A stretch of DNA of 14,971 nucleotides, from NCBI GenBank assembly GCA_946482425.1, contig CAMLRO010000033.1, positions 1 to 14,971 on the forward strand, in the 5' to 3' direction. This document shows positions 6,623-13,249 of the stretch, piece after piece. This DNA is from an uncultured Lactobacillus sp. Its GTDB lineage: Bacteria > Bacillota > Bacilli > Lactobacillales > Lactobacillaceae. Under the pieces are notes generated by a model. That model saw nothing but the letters and a program-made list of their open reading frames with translations. It did not search any database and had not been told where the DNA came from. How positions within the stretch are numbered: position 1 is the stretch's first letter; each line of letters opens with the position of its first letter. The position numbers and the translations under genes are program-made.

Positions 6623-6652
6623 GATATTATGTAATTACAAAAGGAGAACAAA

Positions 6653-7360
6653 ATGAAATATACAATTGATGACTTTGCCCGTTTGATTGATCATACAAAT
6701 TTACATGCTGATGCGACAGAAGATGATATGAAAAAACTTTGTGCAGAAGCTAAAAAATACCATTTTAAAATGGTAGCTATTAATCAGGTACAATCACATT
6801 TTTGTGCAGAACAATTAAAAGGAACTGATATTGATACTGGTGCTGCTATCAGCTTTCCTTTAGGCCAAACAACAGTAGCCTGCAAATTGGCGGAAACTGA
6901 AGACGCTTTAAAAAATGGTGCTAATGAAATCGATTATGTCGTTAATTTAACGCAAGTCAGAGCTCATAACTGGGCTTATATTGAAGACGAAATGCAAAAA
7001 ATGGTAAAGCTCTGCCATCAGCACCAGGTACCATGCAAAGTTATTTTTGAAACTTGCTATTTAACTAAAGCAGAAATTAAACAACTCGCTTTAGTAGCTA
7101 AAAAGGTCAAGCCCGATTTTATTAAGACTTCTACCGGCTTTGGTACTGCTGGTGCCACAGTAGAAAATGTCAGGTTGATGAAAGAAACCGTAGGCCCAGA
7201 TGTCAAGGTTAAGGCTGCAGGCGGAATACGCAATACTGATGACTTTTTGGCTATGATTGCTGCTGGGGCTGAGCGTATTGGTACTAGTTCTGGTGTCAAA
7301 ATCATTGAGGCGTTAAAAAAGCGTTTTGCAGAAGACGGTATTAGTGCCATTGAAATATAA
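6653..7360 (+). CDS. deoC: Deoxyribose-phosphate aldolase
   Basis: A cytoplasmic class I aldolase that splits 2-deoxyribose 5-phosphate into acetaldehyde and glyceraldehyde 3-phosphate, the last step in using deoxynucleosides as carbon source. Its 235 residues cover the whole family. [11 protein letters not shown] (12-22) opens the barrel, ANEIDYVVN holds Asp94, [13 protein letters not shown] holds the Schiff-base Lys158, VKAAGGIR holds Lys187, and ERIGTSSG binds the phosphate. It has a strong promoter of its own and a terminator directly after it, so it is transcribed alone; the other deo genes (phosphopentomutase, nucleoside phosphorylases) are not in the window. The palindrome before its -35 box suggests control by a repressor. 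Confidence 0.95.
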   Translation: MKYTIDDFARLIDHTNLHADATEDDMKKLCAEAKKYHFKMVAINQVQSHFCAEQLKGTDIDTGAAISFPLGQTTVACKLAETEDALKNGANEIDYVVNLTQVRAHNWAYIEDEMQKMVKLCHQHQVPCKVIFETCYLTKAEIKQLALVAKKVKPDFIKTSTGFGTAGATVENVRLMKETVGPDVKVKAAGGIRNTDDFLAMIAAGAERIGTSSGVKIIEALKKRFAEDGISAIEI

Positions 7361-7369
7361 TTAATTAGT

Positions 7370-7417
7370 AAGCCGCTGTGAAGCTGGAAGGTCTTTCTTA
7401 CTTTACACTGGCTTTTT
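7370..7417 (+). terminator. Terminator of deoC
   Basis: A 14-position stem with one mismatch and two G-T pairs (7370-7383 against 7401-7414) is followed by five Ts. It begins ten bases after the deoC stop codon and separates deoC from the regulator gene. Confidence 0.7.
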
Positions 7418-7477
7418 GCATGATATAGTAAATAATTGTAATGACATTATTAGTAATCTGAAAATGGTGGGGGTAAA

Positions 7478-8197
7478 TTGACAGAGAAAGAACTTCCTAA
7501 ATACCAAATAATTGCCAATGATTTGTTAGCTAAAATTCAAACCGGATTTTACCCGCAAAATTCAATTATTCCACCAGAAATAGACTTGGCGCAGAAGTAT
7601 CAGGTAAGTAGGCCAACGGTGCGCCAAGCAATTTCCCAACTGGTGCATCAAGGCTATCTGGAGCGAAAGCGTAAACGGGGCACATTAGTTAAAAAGGTAA
7701 AAATAGAACAAGAATTTACGCATTTAATTGAAAGCTATAGTGAGGAAATGAGTGCCAAGGGCATCTATCCCAAAACTAACCTGCTTTATTTTAATGAAGA
7801 AAAAGCCAACTCCGAGGTAAGTAAGAATTTACAATTGCCACTAAACGAGCCTGTTTTTAAGTTGGTACGATTACGGTATGCCAATAACCAACCGACAGTT
7901 TTAGTAACAACTTATGTGCCTAAGAGACGTGTACCTGAATTAATTAATTATGATTTTGCTCAAGTCTCTTTATATAGCACGCTTGAAAAATATCACTTGA
8001 AAGTGACACGTGTAATTAGAAAACTAGAGGTGCTGGCAGCAAGTGAAACTACCGCTAACTTATTAAATATAGCGGTTAACGAACCTATTTTTTATTTTCA
8101 CACTCAGGGGTTAACGGCTGACGAGCAGCCAATTGAATATTCGATCGCCGAATACCGTGGTGATATTAATTCATTCGTAATTGATGTGCGACGATAA
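7478..8197 (+). CDS. GntR-family transcriptional regulator, HutC/UTRA type
   Basis: A 239-residue regulator. The N-terminal winged helix (about 7-70) shows KYQIIANDLLAKI, the recognition-helix motif SRPTVRQAISQL and the wing GYLERKRKRGTLV. The rest (about 85-235) is a UTRA ligand-binding domain ending in the typical EYSIAEYRGD. UTRA regulators usually sense a sugar phosphate, amino acid or similar metabolite and repress nearby genes. The start is TTG 7478, preceded by GGTGGGGG (7467-7474); no in-frame ATG with a better site is visible. It follows deoC on the same strand but after a terminator, and precedes a convergent gene, so deoC or its own promoter are the nearest possible targets. The ligand cannot be inferred. 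Confidence 0.9.
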   Translation: MTEKELPKYQIIANDLLAKIQTGFYPQNSIIPPEIDLAQKYQVSRPTVRQAISQLVHQGYLERKRKRGTLVKKVKIEQEFTHLIESYSEEMSAKGIYPKTNLLYFNEEKANSEVSKNLQLPLNEPVFKLVRLRYANNQPTVLVTTYVPKRRVPELINYDFAQVSLYSTLEKYHLKVTRVIRKLEVLAASETTANLLNIAVNEPIFYFHTQGLTADEQPIEYSIAEYRGDINSFVIDVRR

Positions 8198-8208
8198 TTG
8201 AGGGATTT

Positions 8209-8254
8209 AAAAAGTCTTGCTTTGACCCATATTAGTCAAAAGCAAGACTTTTTT
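8209..8254. terminator. Bidirectional terminator between regulator and DUF4097 gene
   Basis: GTCTTGCTTTGAC (8214-8226) pairs with GTCAAAAGCAAGAC (8235-8248) with a one-base bulge. As precede the stem and Ts follow it, so it serves both convergent genes. Its T-tract runs into the last codons of the minus-strand gene. Confidence 0.88.
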
Positions 8255-8987
8255 ATTTGATTTTGATTGAGCCTACCGAGCTGAAAGCAGTTAATTGGTT
8301 AGCGTTATCGTCGTGTTTGTAAAAATGTTTACCTATTTTACTATCATGGAAATAAATTGAGCCTAAAGTAGTAGATAAATCATAATCAGTCTGATCATCT
8401 CTATCGCCTAATGTTTTTAGTGATCCAGCAGCCAGTTTAAAGTGGTTTTTTCCTTGTAAACCTTTGATCTTGACAGATCCAGCAGCTAGTCTGGCGTTAG
8501 AATTCATCTTACAGTGATTGATATCTAAACTGCCAGCATCTAAACGTATTTTAGCATCGTTTTGAATCGTGACCCCCTCTAACTTTAACGAACCGGCATT
8601 TTCTCTGATCTCAAGTTGTTGCATGTTCAAGTCATTCAAAATAATGCTACCAGCAAAGTCTTTTATTTGTACTTCATTGAGTATGGCAGTCTGGGGAACC
8701 GTAATTATCAATTCAGATTTAGTTTTGCGAATATAAATTTTTTCCCGATGATTCTGATAATATTGAGGCTTTTGCTCACGAATAAAAAGAGTTTGTTCTG
8801 CGACACTGATTTTCATGCGCTCAGGATTAATATCATGAGTTGATATATGAAAAGCAGAGCCCACTTGAACAGTAACACTAGCGGCGTAAATTTGGGCATC
8901 TATGTTAATAAAATTTTCTAAATCAATTTCTTGTGATTCTACTTTTTCTTCTTCAGCGTCAAAGTCTCCGTTAATATATATTTTCAT
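8253..8987 (-). CDS. DUF4097-family beta-repeat protein, soluble, AGS-type repeats
   Basis: A 244-residue protein with no signal peptide or membrane segment. From about residue 115 it is built of repeats of 18-21 residues, each opening with Gly-Ser followed by alternating hydrophobic residues: FAGSIIL, NAGSLKL, DAGSLDI, AAGSVKI, AAGSLKT, TLGSIYF and the final VGSIKIK. This is the DUF4097 beta-repeat (solenoid-like) pattern found in LiaG- and YvlB-type proteins, but the usual Asp-Gly-Asp at the turn is changed to Ala-Gly-Ser at essentially every repeat. Its C-terminal part (SKIGKHF to GSIKIK) most resembles that of the HAAS-DUF4097 fusion encoded at 12070-13155. It is transcribed alone. The function is unknown; a structural or sensing role in the envelope-response island is inferred from context. 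Confidence 0.75.
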   Translation of the reverse strand: MKIYINGDFDAEEEKVESQEIDLENFINIDAQIYAASVTVQVGSAFHISTHDINPERMKISVAEQTLFIREQKPQYYQNHREKIYIRKTKSELIITVPQTAILNEVQIKDFAGSIILNDLNMQQLEIRENAGSLKLEGVTIQNDAKIRLDAGSLDINHCKMNSNARLAAGSVKIKGLQGKNHFKLAAGSLKTLGDRDDQTDYDLSTTLGSIYFHDSKIGKHFYKHDDNANQLTAFSSVGSIKIK

Positions 8988-9039
8988 AATTAAGCTATCT
9001 CTTATATTTTTAACACTAATTTAATTTTTATTTTAATTT

Positions 9040-9048
9040 ATCATATCA
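9040..9048 (-). promoter_or_regulatory. Probable extended -10 promoter of the AGS-type DUF4097 gene
   Basis: On the minus strand TGA precedes TATGAT (9040-9045), an extended -10 element, with only a partial -35 (TTGCTT) 17 bases further upstream. The leader would be about 45 bases with a weak ribosome binding site. Confidence 0.4.
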
Positions 9049-9112
9049 TGCTAGCTTAAGTGAAGCAATAAAAAATTAAACATGGTAGTTATTACTTTTG
9101 ATAGAGATATAT

Positions 9113-9155
9113 AAAAAGACCTGAATTAATTTTTAAAATCAATCCAGGCCTTTTT
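9113..9155. terminator. Terminator of the PadR/HAAS/DUF4097 operon
   Basis: A stem of AAAAAG-CCTG-ATT against AATC-CAGG-CCTTTTT with two internal mismatches lies 36 bases beyond the stop codon of the last operon gene. The T-tract exists on both strands. Confidence 0.7.
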
Positions 9156-9190
9156 ATTTTATGTGGTTAATCATTTGCGTGCTGCATAGT

Positions 9191-10081
9191 TTAATTTATG
9201 AGAATATCACCGTCGCCACAAGAAACTTTGAGTAGAGGCGCATCCCTTAATTTTTTAGCAAAATGTCTGTGATAGTTATTACCATGCAATATAAGTTCAT
9301 CCTCTGAAGAAGTTGTCAACTGGTAACTGATCTTAGGCGGTCTGCTCATTTGGAAATCTCCTTCACTTAAATTAAAGGAGCTGTCAGCCAATAATTTGGA
9401 ATCATTGACTCTTACGTCACCATCACCCAAAGTTGCCTTAATTTTAAATTGACTATTCGTAATAGTTAAATCACCTTCATTAAAGTTTAAAGTACTATTC
9501 ATTAAAATTGAATTATTAACTTTTAAATCACCGTCGACCAGGTCAAAATTGGCTTTGCGAGCTTTCACGTTTTCAGCACTGACATTACCATCTTCAAGCT
9601 GCAAGTCGAGGTCAGCGATAGATAAGTCAGCTAAATGAATATTCCCCTCAGAACATGATCCTGTTATTTCTTTGATAGAGTTAATTGCCGGAACGGTAAC
9701 ATTTACCTGATAAGTCCCGTCCTCATAAGCATTATTGTCAGAAATGGTCAGCTGGTCGTCTTCAACTTTAGCACTAATCTTTTTGATATTAGGACCGCTG
9801 ATAGTAACCTGAAAGTCGTTTCCCTTAGTAATTTGGATGTTGGGTTCTTCAGCATCAATATTAATCTTAGAAAACTTGTCTAAATTAAAAGTGCGCTTTT
9901 TGGCTGCTACGTGATGGGACTTTCTACTACTTTCATTGTGATTAAAGAGATTGCCAATATTAGTTGTCCTGCCCGAATGAATGTTATTGATATCATCATT
10001 TCCGCCTTTGGCATGACCAAAAATAAATAAAATGATGCCAATAATGACGATCAAGCCGCTAATTTGGTAAAACTTTTTCAT
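9191..10081 (-). CDS. Membrane-anchored DUF4097 beta-repeat protein (second copy)
   Basis: A 296-residue protein with one N-terminal membrane segment (about 5-23, MKKFYQISGLIVIIGIILF) without a lipobox, then a linker rich in Asn, His and Ser, then a DUF4097 domain. The expected topology is N-in with the domain outside. Repeats of 18-20 residues open with Glu/Asp-Gly-Asp/Asn: EGNIHL, DGNVSA, DGDLKV, EGDLTI, DGDVRV, EGDFQM and the terminal DGDILIN. It is a tandem duplicate of the gene upstream: both begin MKKFY, share HFAKK near the end and finish DGDILIN. It has a very strong AAGGAGG (10088-10094, minus strand) and lies 80 bases after its twin. Proteins of this type are linked to envelope stress responses; the ligand is unknown. 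Confidence 0.8.
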   Translation of the reverse strand: MKKFYQISGLIVIIGIILFIFGHAKGGNDDINNIHSGRTTNIGNLFNHNESSRKSHHVAAKKRTFNLDKFSKINIDAEEPNIQITKGNDFQVTISGPNIKKISAKVEDDQLTISDNNAYEDGTYQVNVTVPAINSIKEITGSCSEGNIHLADLSIADLDLQLEDGNVSAENVKARKANFDLVDGDLKVNNSILMNSTLNFNEGDLTITNSQFKIKATLGDGDVRVNDSKLLADSSFNLSEGDFQMSRPPKISYQLTTSSEDELILHGNNYHRHFAKKLRDAPLLKVSCGDGDILIN

Positions 10082-10161
10082 TGCTGTCCTCCTTGTTTTG
10101 GGCTACATTTTTTAAATAGTTGCTACTTACCAAGAAAGCATCTACGTAATTTACTTGCCCA

Positions 10162-10959
10162 CTAATTAATTAGAATATCGCCATCCATACTGGTAACTTT
10201 TAGTACGGGTTTATTTTTAACTTTTTTTGCAAAATGGTTGGAATGGTAAGAACCTTTAAAAATGATTTTATCATCCGAGTGATTTGTCAATACATAGTTG
10301 ATCTTCGGGGCGTTTGACATTGAAAAGTCGCCGTCATTCAATATAACTGAGCTGTTATTTAGTATTTGAGAGTCGCTAATTTTAACATCGCCATCATTTA
10401 GTTTTAGTGAACTACGTGAAAAAGTCGATTGATTTACTTTGAGGTCACCGTCATTTGAATTTAGGTCAAGTTTTTTTGCAGTAAGCTTATTAAGCAAAAC
10501 GTCGCCATCTTCTATTGTCAAATTGATGCGGGGAACATTTAAACTGTTGATATAAAAATCGCCTTCTTCACAAAAACCAGTTATCTTTTTCACTGCGTTT
10601 TTAGCAGGAATATAAATGTCGACTGCATAATAACCATCGTTATAATGATGTTCTGGCTGATCCGAAATAGTGAGCTGATTGTTAGCGACATTGGTTTTTA
10701 TTTTTTTGATGTCTGCTCCGTGCCCACCTCTAACTACCACTTTGAACTTGTTAATATCCTTAAGTGAAATTCGGATATCGGGTCTGTAACAGGCTAACTT
10801 AATACTGTCGAACTTATTCACGTAAAAAGTCTTGCTTTCATTATAATGAGTGCGTTTACCATTATAATCATGTGACGGGTTATCATTTAATCTAAATACG
10901 AGTAGTAGAATCAGCCCGATAAGCAGTATCACACCACCAATTTTATAAAACTTTTTCAT
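10162..10959 (-). CDS. Membrane-anchored DUF4097 beta-repeat protein (first copy)
   Basis: A 265-residue protein with an N-terminal membrane segment (about 6-22, KIGGVILLIGLILLLVF) and an extracytoplasmic DUF4097 domain. The repeats EGDFYI, DGDVLL, DGDLKV, DGDVKI and DGDFSM follow at intervals of 19-20 residues, with a last DGDILIN after a longer insert. It has a shorter linker than its twin. Its ATG lies two bases after the stop of the HAAS membrane protein, with AAGGA (10968-10972, minus strand) inside that gene, so the two are coupled in translation. The match with the downstream copy over the whole length shows a tandem gene duplication. It probably forms a signalling or structural partnership with the HAAS protein in the membrane. 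Confidence 0.82.
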   Translation of the reverse strand: MKKFYKIGGVILLIGLILLLVFRLNDNPSHDYNGKRTHYNESKTFYVNKFDSIKLACYRPDIRISLKDINKFKVVVRGGHGADIKKIKTNVANNQLTISDQPEHHYNDGYYAVDIYIPAKNAVKKITGFCEEGDFYINSLNVPRINLTIEDGDVLLNKLTAKKLDLNSNDGDLKVNQSTFSRSSLKLNDGDVKISDSQILNNSSVILNDGDFSMSNAPKINYVLTNHSDDKIIFKGSYHSNHFAKKVKNKPVLKVTSMDGDILIN

Positions 10960-10961
10960 TT

Positions 10962-11606
10962 TTATTTTTCCTTATCTGTATTTTTGTCAGAACTCGTCTG
11001 AAAGTAATTTTTCTTAAGCAGGTTTTTACCTAAGTTTCTAATAATTTGGGTACACTTGGCAATCAAAATTTTGCCCAGTTTGATAATAAACGGCATTAAC
11101 AGTAGGATGACGCCGATACAAATTAACGATTTACCTAAGTAAACGTAGCCTGTTGGCCAATCACTGGTGAATAGGAGAGATAGTGACTTCAGGAAGTTTA
11201 AACCACCACCAACAAAAAAGTTAAACAAAAATCTTATTAAAGCAAAAAGTAAGCCAAAGAAAATTGCCAGTAAAAAGAAAATTACGAATAAAATTACCAA
11301 AATAAGCGGGATGCCGATTGGTGCAGCACAAATACCCAATAATATATACCAGCTGGCCTTTAAGTTTGACTTAGGAGTTTCTGTTTTGGCAGGTGCTGAA
11401 TCATCTTTAGTTGAATAATCAGCTAAAATATTGATTGCCAGCTGTTTAGGAGTTCCTAATTCCGCCTCAATTGTAGAACGTCTGACGAAGTCGCCATCTA
11501 ATAAAAATTCACGGTAAAATTCAACGACATCTTCACGGTCTTTTGCAGGTAAATCGACTAAGTTTTGTTCAAGTTCGGCAATATAATCAGCAATTACTTT
11601 GGTCAT
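10962..11606 (-). CDS. HAAS-domain (DUF1700-type) membrane protein
   Basis: A 214-residue protein. Residues 1-65 form a cytoplasmic helical HAAS domain (TKVIADYIAELEQNL, FYREFLLDGDF at 30-40, ELGTP at 49-53). After a linker come hydrophobic segments at about 86-131 (probably two membrane helices) and 155-178, followed by a basic, Lys/Asn-rich C-terminal tail. HAAS domains are known to be encoded beside PadR regulators and are thought to relay a membrane signal to them. Here the gene overlaps padR by 20 bases, with AGGAGG just before its start, and overlaps functionally with the downstream DUF4097 genes. The expected role is membrane transmitter or anti-regulator for PadR. Its first 53 residues align without gaps with the fusion protein encoded at 12070-13155. 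Confidence 0.85.
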   Translation of the reverse strand: MTKVIADYIAELEQNLVDLPAKDREDVVEFYREFLLDGDFVRRSTIEAELGTPKQLAINILADYSTKDDSAPAKTETPKSNLKASWYILLGICAAPIGIPLILVILFVIFFLLAIFFGLLFALIRFLFNFFVGGGLNFLKSLSLLFTSDWPTGYVYLGKSLICIGVILLLMPFIIKLGKILIAKCTQIIRNLGKNLLKKNYFQTSSDKNTDKEK

Positions 11607-11913
11607 TTTGTCCTCCTAATACTTGATTAACTTTTGCACTAAAATCTAGCCATTCATCTTGAATTGAGTTTAGCATCGTTATTCCTTCAGCAGTAATGTG
11701 GTAATAACGTCGATTACGTCCTTGATAAGGTTCATCGTAAGTTGTTAAGCAGTCATCCTTTTTCAGTCTTCGCAAAACAGGATAGATAGTTGACTCGGAG
11801 ATAGAAAAAATCTTTTGCACATTTTGCGTCAAAGCGTAGCCATACAGATCATCTTGTTTTAGAAAAGCTAAAACTGCACCATCTAGCAAACGAGTTGGTA
11901 TTTGAATTGCCAT
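11587..11913 (-). CDS. PadR-family transcriptional regulator
   Basis: A 108-residue PadR-like winged-helix protein of the small (subfamily 2) kind. It shows LLDGAVLAFLKQDDLYGYALTQNVQ, the recognition helix region SISESTIYPVLRRLKKDDCL, and the wing GRNRRYYHITAEGITML, then a short C-terminal helix for dimerisation. It is the first gene of a four-gene operon with the HAAS protein and two DUF4097 proteins. The ribosome binding site AAGGGAGG (11920-11927, minus strand) is strong and lies inside the edge of a 23-base inverted repeat that overlaps the likely transcription start, so autorepression is expected. The signal that relieves it is unknown but probably comes from the cell envelope through the HAAS/DUF4097 partners. 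Confidence 0.92.
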   Translation of the reverse strand: MAIQIPTRLLDGAVLAFLKQDDLYGYALTQNVQKIFSISESTIYPVLRRLKKDDCLTTYDEPYQGRNRRYYHITAEGITMLNSIQDEWLDFSAKVNQVLGGQNDQSNC

Positions 11914-11927
11914 GCTTTGCCTCCCTT

Positions 11928-11950
11928 AATATTATATGATATATAATATT
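11928..11950. promoter_or_regulatory. Inverted repeat before padR, probable PadR operator
   Basis: Perfect ten-base arms, AATATTATAT and ATATAATATT, separated by three bases (11938-11940). The repeat abuts the padR ribosome binding site and overlaps the -10 region, the usual place for an autoregulatory PadR operator. Confidence 0.7.
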
Positions 11951-11976
11951 TTAATTTAGGTTTTACACATTAGCAA
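11948..11976 (-). promoter_or_regulatory. Promoter of the PadR/HAAS/DUF4097 operon
   Basis: On the minus strand, -35 TTGCTA (11971-11976), a 17-base spacer and -10 TAAAAT (11948-11953). Transcription would start inside the inverted repeat. A perfect TATAAT also occurs within the repeat (11931-11936) but has no good -35 box. Confidence 0.55.
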
Positions 11977-12008
11977 GTACTAAAAAGAAATTTTTATTAA
12001 CTGTCCCG

Positions 12009-12040
12009 AAAAAAGAAGAAGCTCATAAGAGCTTCTTCTT
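12009..12040 (-). terminator. Terminator of the HAAS-DUF4097 fusion gene
   Basis: AAGAAGAAGCTC (12013-12024) and GAGCTTCTTCTT (12029-12040) form a perfect 12-base stem with a four-base loop, followed on the minus strand by six Ts. It separates the fusion gene from the padR operon. Confidence 0.88.
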
Positions 12041-12069
12041 GCTGTATTGTTTTAAAAATTTGAACTGCT

Positions 12070-13155
12070 TTATTTGATGAATATATCTCCATCTCTGACA
12101 GATGCTTTTAGTAAATCACCTTGCTTGGTTTGGCTGGTAAACTTGTTGCCAATACTGGAATTATGATAGATAATATCCCCATCTTTAACGTCTAATTGTA
12201 CACCTGTATCATGAGTGATTTGGTGTAAATTCAAATCGCCGTCTGCCATTCTAATATTATTTTGGTGCTCGAGTTGAGTCTGGGTTATATTAATATCACC
12301 ATCGGCTGCTTCAAGGTTGGAGTTTATATGACACTGTTTGATCTCTAAATCTCCATCACGTGTTTGCACAATTGCCTGTTTGATAATGCTGCGTTTAAAA
12401 CTGCTGTCGCCATCATGGATTCTGCTTGATAGTTGGGCAATTTCTGACTGTGTAATAAAGTTGTCGGAGTTTTTTCCAGAAAAAATCACTTCACCAGTAA
12501 CATGAACGTTATTTAAATACAGGTCCCCTGTACGCAGATTAAATGTAATGTTATCAAGCTGCAGGTTTTGCACCATTATGTCACCATTACGGCTGTGACC
12601 ACTAATTTTAGCTAATGAGTCTTTTTGCGGAACTGTGATTTCTATCCGACTGGCACTTGTGAGCCTGTTAAACATTACCACATGATTTTTTTCTTTAGCA
12701 ATACCTTCCTTAATCAAAAGTGTTTGCTTCATTAAACTAACTTCTATTGGTCTGCTGCTATAATCTGCTACCAATACCTGAAATTTATCCCCTAAATGGA
12801 TAATGATGTCTGTGCTATGCACTGCCAGCTGGACTTGATCAAAACCTGCAAATGAAAGTACACGTTCTCTGCGGGGATATTTTTTAACCCGTAACCCGTT
12901 AAAATAATTGTCACTGGCGTGGGGATTGTTAGCAGAAGACATAACAGCAGTTAAGAACTTAACGTAATCTTGTTTAATTTCGTTAGCCAAGCTGTTGGGC
13001 GTTCCCAGCTCTTTAATGATTTCTTCTTTTGTTTGAAAATCACCGTCCAGCAGAAAAGTCCGGTAAAAGTCAAGAGCATAACGCTGCTCAGAGTCAGATA
13101 GTGTTGACAAGTTTGAAGCTAATTTTGCAATAAAATTTTCAATTACTGGTGTCAT
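12070..13155 (-). CDS. HAAS domain fused to a DUF4097 beta-repeat domain
   Basis: A 361-residue protein without membrane segment. Residues 1-66 are a HAAS domain with FYRTFLLDGDF (30-40) and ELGTP (49-53) at exactly the positions they occupy in the separate HAAS protein of the neighbouring operon. After a linker comes a DUF4097 domain (about 98-361) whose turns repeat every 18-20 residues from residue 190: NGD, TGD, NSD, DGD, DGD, DGD, DGD, DGD, then QGD and a last DGDIFIK. It joins in one chain the two parts encoded separately next door, so HAAS and DUF4097 modules very likely touch each other in that system. Lacking an anchor it should stay in the cytoplasm. It has its own promoter region and terminator; AGGA (13164-13167, minus strand) precedes its start. 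Confidence 0.83.
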   Translation of the reverse strand: MTPVIENFIAKLASNLSTLSDSEQRYALDFYRTFLLDGDFQTKEEIIKELGTPNSLANEIKQDYVKFLTAVMSSANNPHASDNYFNGLRVKKYPRRERVLSFAGFDQVQLAVHSTDIIIHLGDKFQVLVADYSSRPIEVSLMKQTLLIKEGIAKEKNHVVMFNRLTSASRIEITVPQKDSLAKISGHSRNGDIMVQNLQLDNITFNLRTGDLYLNNVHVTGEVIFSGKNSDNFITQSEIAQLSSRIHDGDSSFKRSIIKQAIVQTRDGDLEIKQCHINSNLEAADGDINITQTQLEHQNNIRMADGDLNLHQITHDTGVQLDVKDGDIIYHNSSIGNKFTSQTKQGDLLKASVRDGDIFIK

Positions 13156-13196
13156 TTTTATTGTCCTATTACTAAAATAATTATCGCTTTTCTTTT

Positions 13197-13202
13197 ATTA
13201 TA
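13197..13202 (-). promoter_or_regulatory. Probable -10 box of the fusion gene
   Basis: A perfect TATAAT on the minus strand, 42 bases before the start codon. The -35 region is only T-rich. A seven-base inverted repeat (CTATAAT 13205-13211 and ATTATAG 13235-13241) lies just upstream and could bind a regulator. Confidence 0.45.
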
Positions 13203-13249
13203 CGCTATAATTTATGAAAAAAATATTAAAAATGATTATAGTTTAAAGA

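Larger units (their letters stand above)
6250..6652. other. Divergent intergenic region, acyltransferase operon / deoC
   Basis: About 400 very AT-rich bases with no credible gene. It contains the operon promoter at its left end and the deoC promoter at its right end. Between them are a 9-base inverted repeat with a 20-base loop (6365-6402), the palindrome ATTTTTATAAAAAT in the middle, and a 14-base palindrome at 6576-6589 close to the deoC promoter. Confidence 0.6.

Noticed and set aside
7057..7350. Long minus-strand open frame inside deoC (97 codons).
   Set aside because: Shadow of a strongly conserved gene; no ribosome binding site, and no recognisable domain.
11167..11418. Lysine-rich plus-strand open frame within the HAAS membrane protein gene.
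   Set aside because: The composition is the mirror of Phe/Leu codons of the membrane segments on the other strand; no ribosome binding site.
11928..11950. Reading the AATATTATAT inverted repeat as a terminator hairpin.
   Set aside because: Pure A-T stem without a T-tract, located between promoter and ribosome binding site of padR; an operator fits better.
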